Positions 1 through 11,813 are shown, numbered from the stretch's first letter. The stretch is DNA of 64,000 nucleotides from Novosphingobium fuchskuhlense (GCF_001519075.1 NZ_KQ954244.1:761934-825933), one strand, 5' to 3'. Notes: generated by a model from the sequence alone, not told the origin. A program made the numbers and translations.

Positions 1-2105
1 GCGCGACGATCGTCTCGGCCATTGCGATTCCGCTTTCGTCGATCCCGACGTTCTGGCTGATGAGCCTGATCGGCTTCACCCTCAATACGATGTCGCTGCT
101 GGCGCTGGGGCTTGTCGCCGGCGTGCTGGTCGATGACGCGATTGTCGAGATCGAGAATATCGTTCGGCACATGAGGATGGGCAAATCGGCCTATCAGGCG
201 GCCATCGATGCGGCCGACGAGATCGGTCTGGCGGTGGTTGCCACCACCTTCTCGATTGTTGCGGTCTTCCTGCCGGTCGCCCTGATGCCCGGCGTGTCTG
301 GCCAGTTCTTCAAGAACTTCGGCCTCACCGTCGTGATCGCGGTGCTGTTTTCCCTGCTTGTCGCCCGCATGATCACGCCCATGATCGCTGCCTATTTCCT
401 GCGCGCGCACGGAGAGGCGGACCACGGCAAGGGACCGTGGATCGATCGCTACATGCAAATCCTCCATTGGTCGCTCGATACCAGCGGGGTTGCTGCCTAC
501 CGTGAGCGTTTCCCCCGTCGCTGGTTTCGGGCCCGGCTGCGCGATCACCGCCTGTGGATGATGGGCGTTGCGCTTGGTTCACTCGCCTTCACGGTCCTGT
601 TGTTCGTGGTGATTCCCTCGCAGTTCTTTCCGGAAACCGATGGTGATTTCAGCCGCATCTCGGTCGAGATGGTGCCGGGAACGACGATCGAGCAGACCGA
701 ACGCAAGATCGACGAGGTGCTGGCCCTAGTGAAGGACGAGCCCGAGATCGATGTCGCGCTCGAGCGGATCAACGAGGGCAATGGCCGTGTTTTCCTTGAA
801 CTCAAGCGGGACCGCGCACGGTCCAGCATCGAATTCGAGCGCGCGCTTACGCCGCGGCTGCAGAAGGTGGCCGATGCGCGTGTCAGCTTCCTCAATCAGA
901 ACGGCGGCGGACCTGGCGGTGGTTCCGGCCGCGCCATCAGCGTAATGCTCTCGGGGTCTGATCCCGACTTGCTGCAAAAGACCGCGCAGACGCTGGTCGA
1001 ACAGATGAGCCGTCTCAAGGAGGTGGTTGGCCCACGGATCAGCGCAGACTTGCGTAGGCCGGAAATCGTGATCACGCCGCACCTTGATCTGGCCGCTTCC
1101 CTCGGGGTCACGACGCAGGAACTCAGCCAGGTGATCCGCATCGCCACGCAGGGCGAAATCGATCAGAACAGCGCAAAATTCTCGCTTTCCGACCGCCAGG
1201 TGCCGATCCGCGTCAAGCTGCCGGTCGCCTCCCGCCGTGACCTCGCCACTCTCCAGAACCTGCCCGTGCCAACTGTCTCGGGTGGATCGGTGCCGCTTTC
1301 GCGCGTTGCCTCGATTGGCTTCGGCTCAGGTCCGACCAGTATCCAGCGCTATAATCAGAACCGCCGGGTATTTGTCGGTGCCGATTTGCCGCAAGGCGTG
1401 GTGAAGGGCACCGCCGATGCGGCAATCAAGGCCCTCCCAATCATGAAGAACCTGCCACAGGGCGTGTCCAACGCGCCCGCCGGCGAGGATCGCTGGCAGC
1501 AGGAAATGCTCTACAACTTCATGGTCGCTCTGGCGGCAGGCGTCCTGCTCGTCTTCTCGGTGCTGGTGCTGCTCTATCGGCGGTTCATTTCGCCTCTGGT
1601 CAACATGGGCTCTCTGTTCCTCGCCCCTCTAGGCGGCCTGCTGCTTCTCCTTGCCACAGGGCAGGCGCTGTCGCTTCCTGTGTTCATCGGCATCCTCATG
1701 CTGTTTGGGATCGTCGCCAAGAACTCGATCCTGCTGATCGATTTCGCGATCGAGGAAATGGCAAAGGGAACGCCGAAGCTCGAAGCGATCATCGAGGCGG
1801 GGCACAAGCGGGCCCAGCCCATCGTGATGACGACGGTCGCGATGATTGCGGGTATGGTTCCGACGGCGGTGTCCTTGGGCGGTGATGCTGGATGGCGTGC
1901 GCCGATGGGTGTCGTCGTGATCGGTGGTCTAGCGCTCTCCACGCTGCTGACGCTTCTGCTAGTACCTGCTGGCTTCAGCCTCGCCGACGGGCTCGAGAAG
2001 CGCGTCGGCCCCTGGATCGGGCGCCGTGTCCTGTCTTACGATCCGCGCGAAGCGGCGCGTGAGCAGCGTGCGCAGGCGGCGGGCGAGGCGTTCCCGGCGG
2101 AGTGA
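1..2105 (+). CDS. RND efflux transporter permease, HAE1/AcrB type (5' truncated by window)
   Basis: The reading frame is already open at the left edge (codons from position 3), so only the last 700 or so residues are present. It is an inner-membrane proton-driven pump subunit of the resistance-nodulation-division superfamily. The visible part starts in TM4, with the paired aspartates of the proton relay in [12 protein letters not shown] at about residue 40, followed by TM5-6. A long periplasmic porter/docking loop follows, with a Gly-rich patch ([10 protein letters not shown]), then TM7-12 near the C-terminus ([31 protein letters not shown]). An outer-membrane channel and adaptor are expected upstream, outside the window. 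The substrate cannot be read from sequence. It ends in a GTGA overlap with the next gene, so the two are probably co-translated. Confidence 0.95.
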   Translation, partial: ATIVSAIAIPLSSIPTFWLMSLIGFTLNTMSLLALGLVAGVLVDDAIVEIENIVRHMRMGKSAYQAAIDAADEIGLAVVATTFSIVAVFLPVALMPGVSGQFFKNFGLTVVIAVLFSLLVARMITPMIAAYFLRAHGEADHGKGPWIDRYMQILHWSLDTSGVAAYRERFPRRWFRARLRDHRLWMMGVALGSLAFTVLLFVVIPSQFFPETDGDFSRISVEMVPGTTIEQTERKIDEVLALVKDEPEIDVALERINEGNGRVFLELKRDRARSSIEFERALTPRLQKVADARVSFLNQNGGGPGGGSGRAISVMLSGSDPDLLQKTAQTLVEQMSRLKEVVGPRISADLRRPEIVITPHLDLAASLGVTTQELSQVIRIATQGEIDQNSAKFSLSDRQVPIRVKLPVASRRDLATLQNLPVPTVSGGSVPLSRVASIGFGSGPTSIQRYNQNRRVFVGADLPQGVVKGTADAAIKALPIMKNLPQGVSNAPAGEDRWQQEMLYNFMVALAAGVLLVFSVLVLLYRRFISPLVNMGSLFLAPLGGLLLLLATGQALSLPVFIGILMLFGIVAKNSILLIDFAIEEMAKGTPKLEAIIEAGHKRAQPIVMTTVAMIAGMVPTAVSLGGDAGWRAPMGVVVIGGLALSTLLTLLLVPAGFSLADGLEKRVGPWIGRRVLSYDPREAAREQRAQAAGEAFPAE

Positions 2106-3403
2106 CCAGGGCGCCAAGGCCATCTTCCGCCGGCTCGTCGACAAGCCCGTTGGGTTTCACCCTGCGGACGACAGATCCGGCGCATGGCATGCGGGCATTT
2201 GCGACTGCCCTGCTCCTGATGATGGCAGCGCTGTTTCTGCTGGCACGGCAGCTTGAGGTACAACAGGCCGGCTGGGGCTATCTGCGCGCCTTTGCCGAGG
2301 CCGCCATGGTTGGAGGCCTTGCCGATTGGTTCGCTGTTACTGCCTTGTTCCGCCATCCGCTTGGGCTGCCCATTCCCCACACCGCGATCATCCCCGAGAA
2401 CAAGGACCGCATCGCGGATTCCATGGCTGCGTTCCTGCGCGCCAATTTTCTGACCCCGCCAGTGGTCGCCCGGCGGCTGCGCACGCTGAACGTGGCAGGC
2501 GCCGCCGGCCAGTATCTTGCCAATCCGCGTCCGGGTCAAAGCCGGCTCGGCGCCGGTGCGGCAAGCCTGATGGCCGACGTGCTCGGTTCGCTGGACCAGG
2601 AAAAGCTGGGGGGCATGGCCAAGGCAGCCTTGCGCAGCCGGATCGAACGGCTGGCGCTTGCACCGCTGCTTGGCAATCTGCTCGGTGCGATGATCGCCGA
2701 GGGGCGGCACATGCCGCTGATCGAAGGGCTGATGCGTCGCTCAGCCGAAGCGCTGGAGGCCAACGAAGATCTCGTGCGGCGCATGATCCATGACAAGGCC
2801 AACACACTGCTGCGCTGGACCGGGCTCGACGAGAGGCTCGCCAACAGCATTCTTGACGGCCTGTACAAGCTCCTCGCAGAGACAGTGGTGATCGATGATC
2901 ATCCGCTGCGCCTGAAGATCGAGGAAAGCCTCGCCTCCCTTGCCCAGGCGCTCGTCGACGACCCTGCCATGCATGCTCGCGTCGAAGCCATGAAGCAGGA
3001 TGTCCTCGCCAACCCGGCTTTTGCGGCGTGGCTCGACGGCCTCTGGGAGCACGGGCGGACACAGCTTCTGGGTGCTGTGCGCTCCGGCGGAGCCTCCGGC
3101 ATCGATGGCAGCGACCGGATCGGTGCATCGCTCGCCGAACTCGGCCGTGCGCTCCAGCACGACGCCCGGCTCCAGGTCCTTGTCAACCGGTTTGCGCGCC
3201 GCACGCTGGTGGGGCTGGTCAACCGCTATGGGGACGAGATCGTCCGCCTGGTGTCCGAGACCGTCCGTCGCTGGGATGCCCGCACGGTCACGGATCGGAT
3301 CGAAGGGGCGGTCGGCCGCGATCTACAGTTCATCCGCATCAATGGCACGTTGGTGGGCGGGCTTGTCGGGGTGGCGATTCACGCAGTAGACGTCGCGCTA
3401 TGA
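2102..3403 (+). CDS. DUF445 family membrane protein (YjiN-like)
   Basis: 433 residues from a GTG start overlapping the stop of the efflux gene (GTGA). The family signature MVGGLADWFAVTALFRHPLG lies at about residues 68-87. A hydrophobic segment precedes it (MRAFATALLLMMAALFLL, about residues 30-47) and another closes the protein (NGTLVGGLVGVAIHAV). This is the usual DUF445 architecture of a membrane-anchored, mostly helical protein. Family function is unknown. An internal ATG at about residue 30, just before the first hydrophobic segment, is a possible alternative start, because the leader before it is Ser/Pro-rich and unlike the family. It ends in an ATGA overlap with the acetyltransferase gene. 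Confidence 0.88.
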   Translation: MTRAPRPSSAGSSTSPLGFTLRTTDPAHGMRAFATALLLMMAALFLLARQLEVQQAGWGYLRAFAEAAMVGGLADWFAVTALFRHPLGLPIPHTAIIPENKDRIADSMAAFLRANFLTPPVVARRLRTLNVAGAAGQYLANPRPGQSRLGAGAASLMADVLGSLDQEKLGGMAKAALRSRIERLALAPLLGNLLGAMIAEGRHMPLIEGLMRRSAEALEANEDLVRRMIHDKANTLLRWTGLDERLANSILDGLYKLLAETVVIDDHPLRLKIEESLASLAQALVDDPAMHARVEAMKQDVLANPAFAAWLDGLWEHGRTQLLGAVRSGGASGIDGSDRIGASLAELGRALQHDARLQVLVNRFARRTLVGLVNRYGDEIVRLVSETVRRWDARTVTDRIEGAVGRDLQFIRINGTLVGGLVGVAIHAVDVAL

Positions 3404-3921
3404 CAGGGCCCGAACTTTCCACCGAGCGCCTCGACTTGTGGCGGCCGGCCCCGCGCGATCATGCCGGCCTCGTCGCGTTGCTCGCAGACGATGAAGTGCG
3501 GCGCCATCTCGGCAGCCGACCGACCGGCGAGGTCGAGGAATTCAACCGGCTTTGCCGGAATGCCGGGTCGTGGGCCTTGTTCGGTTATGGGATCTTCACC
3601 TGCCGGGCTCGCGGCGAGGATGATGTGATCGGTATCTGCGGCGTGTTCCATTCGTGGCGTGGGTTTGGCCAAGGGATGGACGATACGCCCGAAATCGGCT
3701 GGATCTTTGCCCGCAAGACCTGGGGGAAGGGTATCGCCAGCGAAGCCGCACGGGCGTCGCTGGCGTGGTTTGATGCCGCCTTTCCGGGCCGGCGCGTGGC
3801 GTGCATGATCAACGACACCAATGCCCCCTCACTCGCAGTTGCCGACAAGCTCGGTTTCCGGCGCTACAGCACGCAGGCCGATACCGACTCCACCCTGATC
3901 CTGCTCGAGCGGCGACCCTAG
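3400..3921 (+). CDS. GNAT family N-acetyltransferase (RimJ/RimL-like)
   Basis: 173 residues from an ATG that overlaps the preceding stop (ATGA). The N-terminus (LSTERLDLWRP) is the typical beginning of RimJ/RimL-type acetyltransferases. The acetyl-CoA pyrophosphate loop corresponds to KTWGKGIASEAARASLAW, at about residues 107-124. The C-terminal NxxSxxVxxKLGF element appears as NAPSLAVADKLGFRR. The target amine is unknown: family members modify ribosomal proteins, antibiotics or small molecules. Its stop codon overlaps the convergent fpr stop by four bases. Confidence 0.88.
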   Translation: MTGPELSTERLDLWRPAPRDHAGLVALLADDEVRRHLGSRPTGEVEEFNRLCRNAGSWALFGYGIFTCRARGEDDVIGICGVFHSWRGFGQGMDDTPEIGWIFARKTWGKGIASEAARASLAWFDAAFPGRRVACMINDTNAPSLAVADKLGFRRYSTQADTDSTLILLERRP

Positions 3922-4739
3922 CCGACGAAGGCGCGCTCGATTACATATTCCCCGGGGTGCGAATTGGCCCCCTCGGTGAAGCCGAAGCCTTCGAGCATGG
4001 CGGCGACTTCCTTGATCATCGTCATCGAGCCGCAAAGCATGACGCGGTCGTGGACTGGGTCGAAGTTCTTGGGCTCGCCAAGCGAGCCTTGGAATAGCGT
4101 CCCGTCGAGCATGAGGCCCTCGATCCGCTTGTTTGTGTGGAACGTCTCGCGCGTCACGGTCGGGATGTAGGTCAGCCGCTCCGCTGCCATCTCGCCGACA
4201 AGCGGATCATCCGCCAGCCGTGCTTCCAGCATGTCGCGATAGGCAAGATCGGAGACACCGCGCACCGAATGGACCACTGCGATCTGTTCGAACCGGTCGT
4301 AGATATCGGGATCGCGGATCAGGGACATCCACGGCGCGAGGCCGGTGCCGGTCCCGAGCAGGAACAGGCGCCGGCCGGGCAGCAAGGCATCTGCCACCAG
4401 AGTACCGGTGGGCTTGCGGCCGAGATAGATGTGATCGCCTTCCTTGATCTTCTGGAGGCGCGAGGTGAGCGGGCCGTCGGGCACCTTGATCGAGAGAAAC
4501 TCGAGCACTTCGTCATAAGCAGGCGAAGCCATCGAATAGGCGCGAAGCAGCGGGCGGCCATTGTCGCCCATCAGCCCGATCATCACGAATTCGCCCGAGC
4601 GGAAGCGGAAGCTCGGCGGACGGGTGATCGTGAAGGAGAACAGAAAGTCGTTCCAGTGGCGCACCGAGACAACGGTTTCGACCGAAAGGCTGGGCGTGGG
4701 TTCAAGGGGAAACTGGTCGGGCAAAGGGCGGCCCTCCAT
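3918..4739 (-). CDS. fpr: ferredoxin--NADP(+) reductase
   Basis: 273 residues; moves electrons between NADPH and ferredoxin/flavodoxin in the cytoplasm. The FAD-binding motif RxYS is present as R66-A-Y68-S69 (LLRAYSMASP). The NADP-binding glycine motif is GTGTGLAPW at 129-137, and CGS (LCGSMTMI) follows near residue 235. The C-terminus, YVIERAFVG, has the extended tail of bacterial subclass I enzymes related to the Rhodobacter and Azotobacter FPRs. Start at ATG 4739. A good sigma-70-type promoter and a perfect palindrome sit just upstream (separate entries). It converges on the acetyltransferase gene with a four-base overlap. Confidence 0.95.
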   Translation of the reverse strand: MEGRPLPDQFPLEPTPSLSVETVVSVRHWNDFLFSFTITRPPSFRFRSGEFVMIGLMGDNGRPLLRAYSMASPAYDEVLEFLSIKVPDGPLTSRLQKIKEGDHIYLGRKPTGTLVADALLPGRRLFLLGTGTGLAPWMSLIRDPDIYDRFEQIAVVHSVRGVSDLAYRDMLEARLADDPLVGEMAAERLTYIPTVTRETFHTNKRIEGLMLDGTLFQGSLGEPKNFDPVHDRVMLCGSMTMIKEVAAMLEGFGFTEGANSHPGEYVIERAFVG

Positions 4740-4745
4740 AGCATG

Positions 4746-4759
4746 CAGCAGCGCTGCTG
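4746..4759. promoter_or_regulatory. 14-bp perfect palindrome in the fpr 5' leader (candidate operator)
   Basis: CAGCAGC followed directly by GCTGCTG, a perfect inverted repeat with no spacer. It lies between the predicted fpr -10 box and the start codon, at about the predicted transcription start. The position suits a repressor site or an RNA hairpin. fpr genes in other proteobacteria are under SoxR or FinR oxidative-stress control, but this sequence matches no site I can name. Confidence 0.4.
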
Positions 4760-4767
4760 GATGGGTG

Positions 4768-4796
4768 ACAATCGGGATTTACAGATAGACTGTCAA
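4768..4796 (-). promoter_or_regulatory. predicted sigma-70-type promoter of fpr
   Basis: On the minus strand there is a perfect -35 TTGACA (4796-4791), a 17-nt spacer and a -10-like GATTGT (4773-4768), about 30 nt upstream of the fpr ATG. The -35 is exact; the -10 matches only three of six consensus bases. Confidence 0.5.
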
Positions 4797-4845
4797 ATTC
4801 ATTTCACACTTGGCCCGGGCGGGCCGTGCGAGGCGGCTTGGGGTG

Positions 4846-6504
4846 TCAGTGGCCCGCCGGATCGGGCACGAAAGCCGGTGGCGTCGCCTCGCTGGCAAAA
4901 CGCCAGGCGGAGAGATAGGCGAGCCTTACGATCTTCGTCATCTTGGGATAGTTGATCCGGTCTGCGGTATCGGTGCTGTGATGGTAATCCGGGTGAAAGC
5001 CGGTGTTGAACCACATGGCAGGCACGTCCTTCAGAACGAAGGGAAACTGGTCGCTGCGGAAGAACACGTTGAGCGCGTTTTCGTGGTCGAACCGGTCATC
5101 GAGATCGAGCCCGACGCTGCGGTTGGCGGCCTGCACCACCCGGTTGAAGTCCGGGCTGTAGGTCGCGCCGATCAGGTTGAGCCGGTTGGTGGTGTCCTTC
5201 GGAATGTCGACAAGACCGGTGGTCTGGTCGCTCGGTTCCTCGTTGCGGCCGATCATGTCGAAGTTGATCATCGCGCGCGTGGTGGCGAGCGGGCGCAGCG
5301 GATTCATGGCCATGTAGTAGCTGCCGAGCAGGCCGCGTTCTTCGGCGGCGAAGACGGCGAAGAGAATCGAGCGCTTCGGCTTGACCGGATTGGCCATAAA
5401 GGCGCGCGCGAGCGCGACGACACCGACCGTGCCCGAGCCGTTGTCATCCGCGCCGTGCCAGATCTCTGGCCCGTTGCTGCCGTCGTGATCGTGATGCGCG
5501 CTTATGATCACGGTTTCGGGCGCCAGCGTGGGGTCGGATCCGGGCAGCAAGCCGACCACGTTCGCCGAGATGCCGCGGCTGCGCGACGTGTTCTCGAGGT
5601 GCAGCGCAACTGTCGTATCGGCCAGCGTGCGCGATTGCGGCACGAGCGGCCCATCGATCGCGGCCTGCAGGGCCTCGGGGGGCATGCCGGCCTTTGCAAG
5701 CAAGGCCGCGCCGGCTGCATCGGACACGGTCAGTACCGCAATATGCAGCTCGTCATCGAGCAGCGCCTGGCCCGGCAGCGGCGGGAAGCGCTTGGCGCTG
5801 CCGCCGATGCGGTTGTAGCGCTCGAGGTTCGAGGGGTGCTTGCGGTTCGGCTCGGCCATGACGAGCACGGCGAGGGCGCCGCGGGCCTGGGCATTCAGCG
5901 CTTTCACGCGATTGGTGGCGTGGCGGGTGTTGCCGGTGCCGTTGAAGCGCGAGGCCGGATCGTTTTCCTGCGGCTCGTGCTCGAACACGAGGACGATCTT
6001 CCCGCGCACGTCGAGGCCCTTGTAGTCGTCGTAGCTCACGCCGGGCGCGGTGATGCCATAGCCTGCGAACACAAGCGGCGCGGTGATGTCGACATCATCG
6101 CGGAAGCCGCCGATGATGTCGGGCGATTTCCAGCTTTGCTCGGACGTGCCGATGCGCAGCGTGAGGGCATTGGCGGCGGGGTTCGGCCGGTATTCGATCA
6201 GCGGAACGGCCTGATACCAGCTAGGCGCCCCTTTGGCATCGGTGGCTGCGGGCTGGAGACCGGCCTTGGCGAACTCGGCGGCAATCCACTGGACCGCGGC
6301 GTCGTCGCCCGGCTGAAGCGACATCCGGCCCTGCAGCGCATCTGAGGCGATGAAGGTGAGATCCGCGCGCAAGTCCGCCTCGCGGATCCTGTCGTAGCCG
6401 GTCGCCTGCGCCGCAGGTACGGGGGCGAGCCTGACGGTCTCGGCATGTACCGCGCCGGACCACGCCAGCATTCCCAGTGCAGCACCCAAGGCCGTCTTGC
6501 GCAT
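4846..6504 (-). CDS. exported M28 family zinc aminopeptidase
   Basis: 552 residues from the ATG at 6504, chosen because a signal peptide follows at once (LGAALGMLAWSGAVHA, cleavage after AHA or similar) and a GGGGGA ribosome-binding site lies about 8 nt upstream. An upstream in-frame extension to 6717 is possible but has no signal-peptide character. A PA-like insert domain occupies roughly residues 100-270. The co-catalytic zinc motifs of M28 are all visible: HHDHDG, DDNGSGT, AEERGLLGS with the catalytic Glu pair, and HHSTDTADRI near the C-terminus. It probably acts in the periplasm on peptides. It has a paired GTTGACACA repeat upstream. Confidence 0.92.
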   Translation of the reverse strand: MRKTALGAALGMLAWSGAVHAETVRLAPVPAAQATGYDRIREADLRADLTFIASDALQGRMSLQPGDDAAVQWIAAEFAKAGLQPAATDAKGAPSWYQAVPLIEYRPNPAANALTLRIGTSEQSWKSPDIIGGFRDDVDITAPLVFAGYGITAPGVSYDDYKGLDVRGKIVLVFEHEPQENDPASRFNGTGNTRHATNRVKALNAQARGALAVLVMAEPNRKHPSNLERYNRIGGSAKRFPPLPGQALLDDELHIAVLTVSDAAGAALLAKAGMPPEALQAAIDGPLVPQSRTLADTTVALHLENTSRSRGISANVVGLLPGSDPTLAPETVIISAHHDHDGSNGPEIWHGADDNGSGTVGVVALARAFMANPVKPKRSILFAVFAAEERGLLGSYYMAMNPLRPLATTRAMINFDMIGRNEEPSDQTTGLVDIPKDTTNRLNLIGATYSPDFNRVVQAANRSVGLDLDDRFDHENALNVFFRSDQFPFVLKDVPAMWFNTGFHPDYHHSTDTADRINYPKMTKIVRLAYLSAWRFASEATPPAFVPDPAGH

Positions 6505-6596
6505 TGCCCATCCCCCCAAACCAGTTTCGGGGCGTAGAGCTCGGCGAGTCGCCTTGTCCATAGGCCCTTGGGGGAGTCGCGCCGAATTTAGGTCAG

Positions 6597-6614
6597 GTTG
6601 ACACAGTTGACACA
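6597..6614. repeat. tandem direct repeat of a 9-mer (GTTGACACA x2)
   Basis: GTTGACACA occurs twice back to back, about 95 bp upstream of the M28 peptidase start. Read on the minus strand it is TGTGTCAAC twice. It could be a regulator-binding repeat or part of a dispersed intergenic repeat; only this copy is visible in the window. Confidence 0.5.
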
Positions 6615-6760
6615 GTCCAGGGCAAAAACTCCGCCCCCTGCCCGAAGCCTGGAAATCGGGCGGAACGCCGCGGAAGATCGGCGCGTAAGCAAGGAGGTGG
6701 GCGGGTGCGGCGGACATGCCGCCAGCATAGCCCGGCCCGCCTCCTGTAGGACAGCGCCGA

Positions 6761-7963
6761 TCAGTTCCCCGCGTCGATCAGGGCCTGGACTTTGCGGTAG
6801 AAGGCCTCGCGCGCGGCGGGTTCGGGGCCTTCGTCGGCGCGGGGCCAATCCGCATTGCTGGCGATCACCAGCCGGCGTTTGGGATCGATGAAGATGCCTT
6901 GCCCGAAAATGCCCTGCGCGGCGACCGAGCCGTCGTCATAGGTCCACCACTGGTAGCCATAGCCCTTGCCCGGCTCCCCGATGTCCTTCTGCTTGCGGGT
7001 AGCGGCGGCGAACCAATCTGGCGGCACGATCTGCTGGCCGCTGGCGCCATCCCCGCCAACATGACCGTTGGCCAGCACGAACAGCCCCATGCGCGCAAAA
7101 TCGCGGGTCGCGGCTTGAAGGCAGCAGCCCGCGATTTCGTGCGCGGTCTTGCCCAGCAGCCATGTGGCCTTGGCTTCCATGCCGGCGGGTTTCCAGATTT
7201 TCTCTTCGAGATACTGTGACAGCGGCTTCTTCGTGGCGGAGGAGACGAGCACCCCGATCAGGTTGGTCTCACCGGTGTTGTAGTGCCACACGGTGCCCGG
7301 AGGATGGGCGCGGGGGAGCTTCCGCATGTAGCTGACGGTCGCGTCCATGCCCTTTTCGGGCTCGGCATTGTTGAACGAGGCGACGTCGGACCTGGGGTCC
7401 TCGTAGTCCTCGTTCCAGCGCACGCCCGAACTCATCGTGAGCAGCTGCGCGATGCTGACGTCGTCGTAGGCCGAGCCCTTGAGGTCATGGATATATTGGC
7501 TGACCTTGTCGTCGAGGCTCTTGATATAGCCGTCCTTGATCGCCGCGCCGACGAGCGTGGAGGTGAACGACTTTGCCACCGAAAAGCTCGTCCAGCGGCC
7601 CTTGGCCGTGAAACCGAGGCTGTAGCGCTCGAGCCGCACCTTGCCGTCCTGCACGATCACGAGGCCTGCCGCGCGCTGGCTTGCCATGTAGGCATCGAGC
7701 CCTGGCACAGTGAGCGGCTTGCCGGCCGGCAGCGGCAAGGGATGTTCGGAAGGCTGGACTTCGCGCGCTTCGGCGAGCACCGGCAGGCGGTCCATTGCCC
7801 GGAACGCGGCATCGCGCTGGGGGATCGTCCACATCAGCACATCGCGGTTGGTGGGCAGCGCGGCCAGCAGCCCCCGCGTTTCCGCATCGAGGCTGGCATA
7901 CCAGCCGAGCCCGGCCAGTGCCGCCAAGGCCGCCGTGCCTAGTGCTATTGTCCGTTTGCGCAC
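6761..7963 (-). CDS. serine hydrolase, beta-lactamase class C/DD-peptidase fold
   Basis: 400 residues from GTG 7963, which follows a GGGGGA ribosome-binding site. An in-frame ATG at 8011 gives 16 extra residues without signal character. The N-terminus has a hydrophobic segment (TIALGTAALAALAGLGWYA), likely a membrane anchor or uncleaved signal. The nucleophile motif SxxK is S128-V-A-K131 (SFSVAKSF). The Tyr motif is HYNTG at about 226-230. A C-terminal YGYQWWTYDDG and GIFGQGIFIDP segment takes the place of KTG. This family includes esterases, amide hydrolases and penicillin-binding proteins; the substrate cannot be assigned. The M28 gene follows on the same strand after about 255 bp. Confidence 0.88.
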   Translation of the reverse strand: MRKRTIALGTAALAALAGLGWYASLDAETRGLLAALPTNRDVLMWTIPQRDAAFRAMDRLPVLAEAREVQPSEHPLPLPAGKPLTVPGLDAYMASQRAAGLVIVQDGKVRLERYSLGFTAKGRWTSFSVAKSFTSTLVGAAIKDGYIKSLDDKVSQYIHDLKGSAYDDVSIAQLLTMSSGVRWNEDYEDPRSDVASFNNAEPEKGMDATVSYMRKLPRAHPPGTVWHYNTGETNLIGVLVSSATKKPLSQYLEEKIWKPAGMEAKATWLLGKTAHEIAGCCLQAATRDFARMGLFVLANGHVGGDGASGQQIVPPDWFAAATRKQKDIGEPGKGYGYQWWTYDDGSVAAQGIFGQGIFIDPKRRLVIASNADWPRADEGPEPAAREAFYRKVQALIDAGN

Positions 7964-8124
7964 CCCATCCCCCGCATGCCGTTGATTTGTGGAGCAGTTT
8001 AACGCGGTCACCTGGCCTGTCCAGCGGGCACAGGTGCGGGTGGCAGACCTGTCTTGCCATTGCGAAGCACGCCTCAGCGTAGCATGCAGATGACTGTGGC
8101 GGAACGTTGGCAGGGGGGGCGAGC

Positions 8125-9752
8125 ATGCAGATCGAGACTGCAGCTGTGAGCCGCAGCGATGCCTATCGACCCGAGGTCGACGGGCTGCGCGCGATCGCGG
8201 TCTGTGCGGTGATCCTCTACCACGCCGATCCCAGCCTGCTTCCGGGCGGCCTCGCCGGTGTCGATGTCTTCTTCGTGATCAGTGGCTACCTGATCACCGG
8301 CAAGATCCTTGGCGACATCGATCGTGGGACCTTCTCGCTCGCCGGGTTCTGGACGCGGCGGCTGCGGCGCATCGTGCCGGCTCTGCTCGTCGTTCTGTTG
8401 GTGTGCGCTCTTGCGGCTTTCCTGCTTCTGCCGCCGGACGAACTGGCGCAATTCGGCATGGCGTTGGTGGCGAGTGTTCTGCCCGTCTCCAACATCTATT
8501 TGCACTATCAGCCGGGCGGCTAATTCGCGCCGGATACGCGCACCAATCCTTTGGTCCACATGTGGTCACTGGCCGTGGAGGAGCAATTCTACCTGCTCTA
8601 TCCGGTCGTGCTGCTGGCCATCCTGCGGTTCCGCCCGCGCGCGCTTCCGCTGCTGTTCGGGCTGGGGTTCGGGCTTTCGCTGGTGCTGGCGGGCGTGCTC
8701 ATGCGGTTCAGACCCGACATCGCGTTTTACTATCTGCCGCCCCGGGCTTGGGAACTGATGCTAGGCGGTGCGATATCCTTGCGGGAACGCCGCGCGGGAT
8801 CGCTGCGGGCAGGGCGCTACACCGGTCCGGTGAGCGGGCTGGCTTTGGCCGGCTTGCTGGTGGCTTTCCTGCTACCCGGCGATAGCGGCTCTTTTCCCTG
8901 GCCTGGCGCCTTGCTGCCGTGCCTGTGTACCGCGACGCTCCTTGCGGTGCTGCGTTCCGAATACCGGACGGCCGGGCTGCTCGCTGCGCGTCCGATCGTT
9001 CTCGTCGGCCTTATCTCCTACAGTCTTTACCTCTGGCACCAGCCGGTCTTCGCCTTTGCCCGGAAGATCGCGCTGAATGCGCTGACACCGGCAAACTACG
9101 TGGTGATGATCGGAGGAGTCTTCCTTGCGGCCTGGGCGACCTGGCGTTTCATCGAGCAGCCGCTGCGGCGGTCAGACGGGCTTTCAAACGGCACGGTGCC
9201 CGGGTCTTGCAACACTGGCGGCCTTGCTTGTCGCCAGCGGGACCGCGGCATGGCAGGCCAGAGGCTGGCCCTCGCGCTTCTCGCCGCAAATGCTCGAACT
9301 CATGACGATGGCGCTCGATTCCCGTCACCGCAGCAACGATGCCAGAGTGATGATCAGGCCAATCCGCGCTGCTCCGTCGTCGCGCACTGGCCATGACCCG
9401 GCGCTTGCAGATGGCCGGCAAGCAGGTCGTGATCGTTGGGCCGGTGCCAGAAGTCGGCTGGACTGTTCCGGAATACATCTGGAAGGCGGAACTGATGGGC
9501 AGAGCGGTGCCGCTGAACACGAGCTATGCCCGGTTTCGCGCGCGGCAGGTCCGGACTTTCGGGATGCTGGCCGGCGTGGCGGCGCGCGCGAGCGTTCAGG
9601 TTATCAATCCCGACGCTATGTTCTGCAGCGCTGCGAGCGGACGCTGCACTGCAACGGTGGGGGCCCTGCCCTTCTACTACGATGACGATCATCTCAGCCC
9701 CGAAGGCGCAAGGCGGCTGACCCGGCACTTTGCCGGGCCCCTGCTCCATTGA
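8125..9752 (+). pseudogene. decayed OafA/YrhL-type acyltransferase with C-terminal SGNH domain
   Basis: The reading frame begins at ATG 8125 after a G-rich ribosome-binding site, with a typical acyltransferase-3 start (YRPEVDGLRAIAV, then VFFVISGYLITG). At 8521-8523 a TAA interrupts the frame. The frame continues unchanged after it with FAPDTRTNPLVHMWSLAVEE, where relatives have Tyr, so a TAT/TAC codon appears to have become TAA. Near 9180 the homology moves to another frame (LAALLVASGTAAWQARGWP). The C-terminal SGNH portion resumes in a third frame at about 9393 (VVIVGPVPEVGW, ending with DDDHLSPEGARRL). The middle of the SGNH domain, including its GDSH block, is missing. The intact family members O-acetylate cell-surface polysaccharide at the inner membrane; this copy should be inactive. 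Confidence 0.85.
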
Positions 9753-9771
9753 GGCCCAGCCATCAGCATAG

Positions 9772-9802
9772 AAAAAGGGCCGGAAGGTTTCCCTTCCGGC
9801 CC
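9772..9802 (-). terminator. rho-independent terminator of groES-groEL
   Basis: An 11-bp perfect stem GGGCCGGAAGG (9777-9787) / CCTTCCGGCCC (9792-9802) with a four-base loop. On the minus strand a run of five T follows (9776-9772), about 30 bp after the groEL stop. Confidence 0.85.
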
Positions 9803-9832
9803 CGTTTCTCGTGCGTGCGATGCGCGTCGGAC

Positions 9833-11813
<1,981 letters not shown>

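Noticed and set aside
4810..6345. Plus-strand 511-codon open frame opposite the M28 peptidase
   Set aside because: The peptidase frame has all zinc motifs and a signal peptide; the opposite frame has no recognisable domain.
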